Origin: Cytobacillus sp. NJ13
Lineage (GTDB): Bacteria > Bacillota > Bacilli > Bacillales > Cytobacillaceae
Length of the DNA stretch: 64,000 bases
Reading direction: 5' to 3'
NCBI GenBank assembly: GCA_030348385.1
Contig: JAUCFP010000006.1
Span: forward strand, 1 to 64,000
The position numbers and the translations under genes are program-made. Position 1 is the first letter of the stretch, and every line of letters starts with the position of its first letter. Shown one piece after another: positions 59,624 through 64,000 of this stretch. The notes beneath the pieces were generated by a model, which was given only the letters and a program-made list of their open reading frames with translations, made no database searches and was not told the origin of the DNA.

Positions 59624-61363
59624 ATGAAAGTTCATAAAATTAAAGGAGGCAGTATGAAAAATAAAACCAAGCTTGTTGCGCTATCTGCAGCACTAAGCAC
59701 ATCACTCTTTATTCCGGCAGCATATCCGGTATCTGCGCAGAGCGTGGAAGGGGTTAAGCCAACGATGGAAATGAGAAATCATAAAGATGTGAAACACAAA
59801 ATTCATCCGATTTTTTCGTGGGATCGCCCTGGTCCGATTTCTCCTATTCTTCATCCAGGTTCAGCGGCGGGAGCTGGAATGGTTCAGCAGCCACTCAATG
59901 AAATCGACCCATTAATGGAAGAGATGATATCAGAAGGAGTCATGCCTGGTGCTGTCACTTTTGTGGCAAGGCGGGGCCATATTGTCCAACATGATGCATA
60001 CGGATATTCCTACCGCTATACGGATGATAAATTCACTGAAGCGCAGAATCCTATTGAAATGAAGGAAGATACAATCTTTGATCTGGCTTCAATCAGTAAA
60101 ATTTTTACAACGACTGCTGCGATGATATTGTATGATGAAGGCCGCTTTCAACTGGATGATCCTGTTGCGAAATATATCCCCGAGTTTGCTGAAAACGGCA
60201 AGGAAAATGTAACGATTCGCCAGCTGATGACACATACTTCAGGATTTACTGCATGGATTCCTTTATATTCACAAGGGAGCAGCAGAGAAGATCGCATGCA
60301 AATCGTTTTTAAATATCCATTGGCCAATGAGCCGGGTGAAGCGTATACATACAGCGATTTGAATATGATTACGCTCGGCGCACTAATCGAACGCCTTTCA
60401 GGACAAAGTCTGGATGAATTTGTAAAAAAACGTGTAACCAACCCCCTCGGTATGAAGGATACAATGTATAATCCTCCTGAATCTTTGAAACAGCGAATTG
60501 CAGCCACGGAATATCAGCCTGCTATCGGAAGGGGCCTTGTCTGGGGGGAAGTTCATGATGAAAATGCCTGGTCCCTTGATGGCGTTGCCGGACATGCAGG
60601 TGTCTTTTCCACTGCCTCAGACCTTGCTAAACTTGCCCACATGTATGTGAATGACGGGCGATATGGCAGCAAGCAGATTTTAAAGGAAGAGACGGTGAAA
60701 ATGCTGATTCAAAACCAGATTCCCCAATTTCCTGGTGATGATCATGGCCTGGGCTGGGAGCTTGGTCAGGGGTGGTTCATGGATGCCTTATCAGAGGGAA
60801 CTTCGCTTGGGCATACAGGGTACACTGGTACATCTATTGTAATAAACCGGAATAATGGCACGATTGCAATTCTCTTAACAAATCGCGTACATCCATCAAG
60901 AAATACAGTTACAACGAATATTGCAAGGCGAGCATTTGCAAGACAGGTAGCAGATTCCATTCCGGTTGCAATTCCTGGAAAAGGAGATGCCTGGTTCTCA
61001 GGATATGGAGATAAAATTCAACATAATTTAACGGCTAAAGTGGACCTCGATGAAGAGGCGGTCCTGTCGTTTGATACCTGGTACAGAACTGAAACCAATG
61101 CGGATATGGCCTTTGTTGAGGTGTCAGAGGATGGCGTCAATTGGACACAAGCGGCACAGCCATTAACAGGCAGCAGCGTCGATTGGAAAAAGGAAAAACT
61201 AACGATTCCTGCAGGAACCTCCCACATTCGATTCCGATACCAGACAGACAGTACAGTAAACGGCAGAGGCTGGTACGTTGATAATGTAAAACTCCAGCTT
61301 TCAGATGGCCAAAAAGTGACGCCGGCCTTCTCAGGAAACGGGTGGAAAAAAAGAAATTACTAG
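59624..61363 (+). CDS. amiE: Secreted serine hydrolase, AmiE-like muramyl-peptide amidase with extra domain
   Basis: A 579-residue secreted protein. After a signal peptide (to about residue 40) comes a class C beta-lactamase-fold domain (about 95-440) with SISK (Ser-x-x-Lys), YSDLN (Tyr-x-Asn-type) and LGHTGYTG. In the matching B. subtilis cluster AmiE (about 440 residues) strips the peptide from MurNAc before NamZ acts. Residues about 445-570 are an added beta-sandwich (VEVSEDGVNWTQAAQ, GRGWYVDNVKLQ), like carbohydrate- or protein-binding domains. Two AAAGGAGG-ATG pairs occur in frame; the second (59654) is an equally good start. Confidence 0.82.
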   Translation: MKVHKIKGGSMKNKTKLVALSAALSTSLFIPAAYPVSAQSVEGVKPTMEMRNHKDVKHKIHPIFSWDRPGPISPILHPGSAAGAGMVQQPLNEIDPLMEEMISEGVMPGAVTFVARRGHIVQHDAYGYSYRYTDDKFTEAQNPIEMKEDTIFDLASISKIFTTTAAMILYDEGRFQLDDPVAKYIPEFAENGKENVTIRQLMTHTSGFTAWIPLYSQGSSREDRMQIVFKYPLANEPGEAYTYSDLNMITLGALIERLSGQSLDEFVKKRVTNPLGMKDTMYNPPESLKQRIAATEYQPAIGRGLVWGEVHDENAWSLDGVAGHAGVFSTASDLAKLAHMYVNDGRYGSKQILKEETVKMLIQNQIPQFPGDDHGLGWELGQGWFMDALSEGTSLGHTGYTGTSIVINRNNGTIAILLTNRVHPSRNTVTTNIARRAFARQVADSIPVAIPGKGDAWFSGYGDKIQHNLTAKVDLDEEAVLSFDTWYRTETNADMAFVEVSEDGVNWTQAAQPLTGSSVDWKKEKLTIPAGTSHIRFRYQTDSTVNGRGWYVDNVKLQLSDGQKVTPAFSGNGWKKRNY

Positions 61364-61432
61364 CATTCGATTTTTTAGTGAAAAGTAAGCTTAAGTGCAT
61401 ATGAAATAAATGCAGTAAGGACGGTGGAAGAA

Positions 61433-63547
61433 ATGGTTAAAGCCCGCAAAGTAATGTTCATTTCCCTTCTCGCAATTACACTTGCCGTTTCGCAGTTATG
61501 GATTGGAGGAACCTTGAAAAAAGCATCAGCAGAAAGTACAGCAAAGGATTTAATCATTCTTCAGAATGTGCCTGAGGTCAGCACAGAGAATAGTGGAGAT
61601 GCATTTCAATTAAAAGCGCTTCATGTGTTTAAAGAAGGACATTTCATGGGAATTTCAGATGGTATGAAATGGAAATCTTCCAATAAAAATGTTGCAGCAG
61701 TTGATCAGTCGGGGAATGTCACCTTAATTGGGAGTCCTGGAAAAACCTTCATCAGTGTAACGGACGGAGTATTTAAAGACCGTATAGCGCTTCAAGTAAA
61801 ACCTGACGGCAAAAAGGGCAGCAAAGGCAAGCCAGCTTTTAAAGTGAAAATCATTAAGGAGCATGGGAAACGGTATGATCTCATTAGCCGGGCAGTGAAA
61901 AACATGTCCATTGAAGAGAAAGTCGGCCAGATGCTGATGCCGGATTTCCGCACCTGGAAGGGACAAAATGTCACTGAAATGCTGCCGGAAATTGAGAAGC
62001 TGGTAAAAGATTATCATCTTGGCGGGGTCATATTATTCCGTGAAAATGTCGTGACAACAGAACAGACAGCCACACTGGTTTCAGATTATCAGGAAGCTGC
62101 CGATAAATTCGGCTTATTGATGACGATTGACCAGGAAGGCGGAATTGTTACTCGTCTTCAATCAGGAACGGACATGCCTGGCAATATGGCGTTAGGAGCT
62201 GCCCGTTCTGAAGAAATTTCCCGCAAGGTCGGCAAGGCGATTGGAGAGGAACTGGCATCACTCGGCATTAATATGAACTTTGCACCTGTCATGGATGTAA
62301 ATAATAATCCCGACAATCCGGTAATTGGCGTTCGTTCATTTGGTGAGGACCCGCAGCTTGTCGCTGACATGGGTGTTGCCTATACCGAAGGATTGCAATC
62401 AGCAGGTGTTGCTGCTACTGCAAAGCATTTTCCCGGACATGGAGATACAGCAGTGGACTCACATCTTGGTTTGCCTGAAGTACCTCATGACAAAGAACGT
62501 CTAAAAGAAGTTGAATTGTATCCTTTCCAAAAGGGAATGGAAGCAGGGATTGATGCGATCATGACAGCACATGTTACCTTCCCTAAGATTGATGATACAA
62601 AAGCAATCTCGAAAAAAACAGGTGAAGAAATTGCAGTTCCGGCCACTCTTTCCCATAAAGTGCTGACAGAACTTATGAGGGAAGAAATGGGCTATGATGG
62701 TGTCATTACAACAGACGCAATGAATATGAACGCAATCGCTGAACACTTTGGACCAGTTGACGCGGCCATTCGAGCAGTTAAAGCTGGAACAGATATTGTA
62801 CTAATGCCTGTTGGACTTCAAGAAGTTGCGGAAGGGCTATTGAATGCGGTGGAGAATGGAGAAATATCAGAAAAACGTATTGATTCATCAGTTGAGCGAA
62901 TTTTAACACTGAAAATAAAGCGGGGAATTATTAAAGAAGAGACATCACAGCCGATTGATGAAAAAATTGCAAACGCACTTGAGGTTGTTGGATCTGAAGA
63001 ACATAAACTAATAGAAAAAGAAGCAGCTGAACGTTCAGTCACATTGGTTAAAAATGATAGAGATGCACTGCCATTACAATTATCTCCTGAAGATAATATT
63101 GTCGTTGTCGGCAATACGTATATTACAGACTTAAAAAACGCAATCAGCAAGTCTCATGCAAACACAACGGTCATCCAGACCTCAAGCTATGCATTAACGG
63201 AAGAGCAGAAGCAGCAAATCAGGAATGCCAGTGCAGTTATTGTGGGCTCCTATACGTTTAATGTATCAGGCCGCTCACCGGACAGCGCCCAGATGAAAAT
63301 GGTTAATTCCATCATTGCTGAATCAGAAGCTCCTGTCATTTCGGTTGGCATACGTAACCCATATGACATCATGGCTTATCCGGAAGTTGATGCTTACATT
63401 GCACAATACGGCTTCAGAACGGCAAGCTTTGATGCATCTGCAGGTGTTGTTTTTGGCCAGGTCAATCCTTCAGGTAAATTGCCTGTAACAATTCCGGGTA
63501 CAGATGGCAGTGTTTTGTATGAATTTGGCCATGGATTGAGCTATTAG
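61433..63547 (+). CDS. nagZ: Beta-N-acetylglucosaminidase NagZ with N-terminal Ig-like domain
   Basis: A 704-residue secreted GH3 enzyme that removes terminal GlcNAc from muropeptides. Signal peptide (1-30), a bacterial Ig-like domain (about 40-125, WKSSNKNVAAVDQSGNVTLI), the GH3 barrel (about 145-480) with KHFPGHGDT followed by DSH and nucleophile Asp in ITTDAMNM, then a C-terminal alpha/beta domain. The Asp-His dyad loop is intact. It follows amiE by 70 bases and precedes namZ across repeat copy 5. An ATG three codons past a GTG is used. Confidence 0.93.
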   Translation: MVKARKVMFISLLAITLAVSQLWIGGTLKKASAESTAKDLIILQNVPEVSTENSGDAFQLKALHVFKEGHFMGISDGMKWKSSNKNVAAVDQSGNVTLIGSPGKTFISVTDGVFKDRIALQVKPDGKKGSKGKPAFKVKIIKEHGKRYDLISRAVKNMSIEEKVGQMLMPDFRTWKGQNVTEMLPEIEKLVKDYHLGGVILFRENVVTTEQTATLVSDYQEAADKFGLLMTIDQEGGIVTRLQSGTDMPGNMALGAARSEEISRKVGKAIGEELASLGINMNFAPVMDVNNNPDNPVIGVRSFGEDPQLVADMGVAYTEGLQSAGVAATAKHFPGHGDTAVDSHLGLPEVPHDKERLKEVELYPFQKGMEAGIDAIMTAHVTFPKIDDTKAISKKTGEEIAVPATLSHKVLTELMREEMGYDGVITTDAMNMNAIAEHFGPVDAAIRAVKAGTDIVLMPVGLQEVAEGLLNAVENGEISEKRIDSSVERILTLKIKRGIIKEETSQPIDEKIANALEVVGSEEHKLIEKEAAERSVTLVKNDRDALPLQLSPEDNIVVVGNTYITDLKNAISKSHANTTVIQTSSYALTEEQKQQIRNASAVIVGSYTFNVSGRSPDSAQMKMVNSIIAESEAPVISVGIRNPYDIMAYPEVDAYIAQYGFRTASFDASAGVVFGQVNPSGKLPVTIPGTDGSVLYEFGHGLSY

Positions 63548-63621
63548 GCACACTGCTATTTTTGAAAAAGAAAGGGTACAGGCAGCCTTAGGGATTTGCC
63601 CGTGCCTTCAATCTTAAGAAT

Positions 63622-63690
63622 GAGAATTGTCTAGCTTTAGCGCCAACCCCCTCGAGGTGTCGGGGATGGGCAAGGCGCTTCCGCTTTTCT
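63622..63690 (+). repeat. Dispersed intergenic repeat, copy 5
   Basis: GAATTGTCTAGCTTTAGCGC, CCCCCTCGAGGTGTCGGGG and CAAGGCGCTTCCGCTTTTC. It lies between nagZ and namZ, in the direction of transcription. Confidence 0.75.
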
Positions 63691-63709
63691 GATCAAGGAG
63701 GGGAAAAAT

Positions 63710-64000
63710 ATGAAGAAATGGTTTATGGCATTTTTGACAATGATTCTCGTACTCTCTTCTTTAACTGTTGTGCTTGCAGATAACGGCAATGGCAAAGGAA
63801 AAGGCAAGAAAAAGAAATTCGAGCTTGGAGTTGAAGTTCTTTTAGATGATAAGAAGGATCTTATAGAAGGGAAAAGAGTTGGCTTAATTACAAACCCAAC
63901 TGGGGTAGACCAGAATCTAAACAGCATTGTCGATATTCTGCATAATGATCCCGATGTGGAGTTAACAGCTTTATATGGCCCGGAACATGGAGTCCGCGGA
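63710..64000 (+). CDS. namZ: Exo-beta-N-acetylmuramidase NamZ (partial)
   Basis: The first 97 residues of a DUF1343 (YbbC/NamZ) protein; the gene continues past the window. A signal peptide (1-23) leads into a Gly/Lys-rich linker and then ELGVEVLLDDKKDLIEGK, GLITNPTGVDQ and YGPEHGVRG, the family N-terminus. NamZ releases MurNAc from the non-reducing end of wall fragments and acts with NagZ and AmiE outside the cell. AAGGAGGGG precedes the ATG. Confidence 0.92.
   Translation, partial: MKKWFMAFLTMILVLSSLTVVLADNGNGKGKGKKKKFELGVEVLLDDKKDLIEGKRVGLITNPTGVDQNLNSIVDILHNDPDVELTALYGPEHGVRG

Overview
The window is low-GC Gram-positive DNA from an endospore-forming Bacillaceae member, most likely in or near Cytobacillus/Mesobacillus. 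Evidence for this is strong AGGAGG ribosome sites, frequent TTG/GTG starts, T-box leaders, an sspH spore gene, a sporulation-type cdaS, tnrA, csoR-copZ-copA, fruRKA and an amiE-nagZ-namZ wall-recycling cluster. I see no phage, insertion sequence, integrase, tRNA or CRISPR array. The genus is inferred from gene content only.

Layout. 1-0.36 kb: tail of an rRNA operon (5S) with a dispersed repeat lying between the presumed 23S end and 5S. 0.6-5.3 kb: LysE-type exporter, sspH, then copper homeostasis (csoR-copZ, copA under its own promoter, and a tiny membrane protein). 5.4-9.0 kb: cobalamin riboswitch controlling a B12-independent ribonucleotide reductase (nrdE-nrdF). 9.1-12.3 kb: bioB-bioY behind a BirA operator, and a secreted M28 aminopeptidase. 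13.2-16.8 kb: fruRKA with a cre box. 17-22.9 kb: acetyltransferase, DUF2935 protein, an SOS-box-controlled holin-like toxin peptide, hydrolase, MFS and MOSC genes. 22.9-30.1 kb: tandem tryptophan T-boxes and trpEGDCFBA. 30.2-32.7 kb: ABC importer of the nitrate/sulfonate/taurine type. 33-42.9 kb: a 20.75-nt-period CGCGC array, LemA/TPM proteins, cdaS, SRAP, a class B PBP and several small or decayed genes.

43.0-53.5 kb is the most interesting block. It joins a cytoplasmic NasC-like molybdopterin oxidoreductase, a four-cluster ferredoxin, a TAT-type Rieske protein and a NarI-like cytochrome b with three small proteins. These are followed by a NarK-like transporter fused to a PAS domain, a soluble histidine kinase, an NreC-like regulator, an NreA-like GAF protein and a multi-PAS kinase. 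Two identical-architecture palindromes 22 bp apart sit just upstream of the promoter. I read it as a nitrate (or related oxyanion) respiration and sensing island with an unusual composition.

53.5-57.4 kb: padR-chrA, an FbpA-like small protein, tnrA with a perfect TnrA box, and a split ThrE exporter. 57.5-64 kb: an ABC exporter, then amiE-nagZ-namZ (namZ is cut by the window end) behind NagR-like and cre-like sites. A related 60-130 bp repeat occurs five times (8-132, 23535-23602, 37041-37169, 50501-50562, 63622-63690), three times inside operons.
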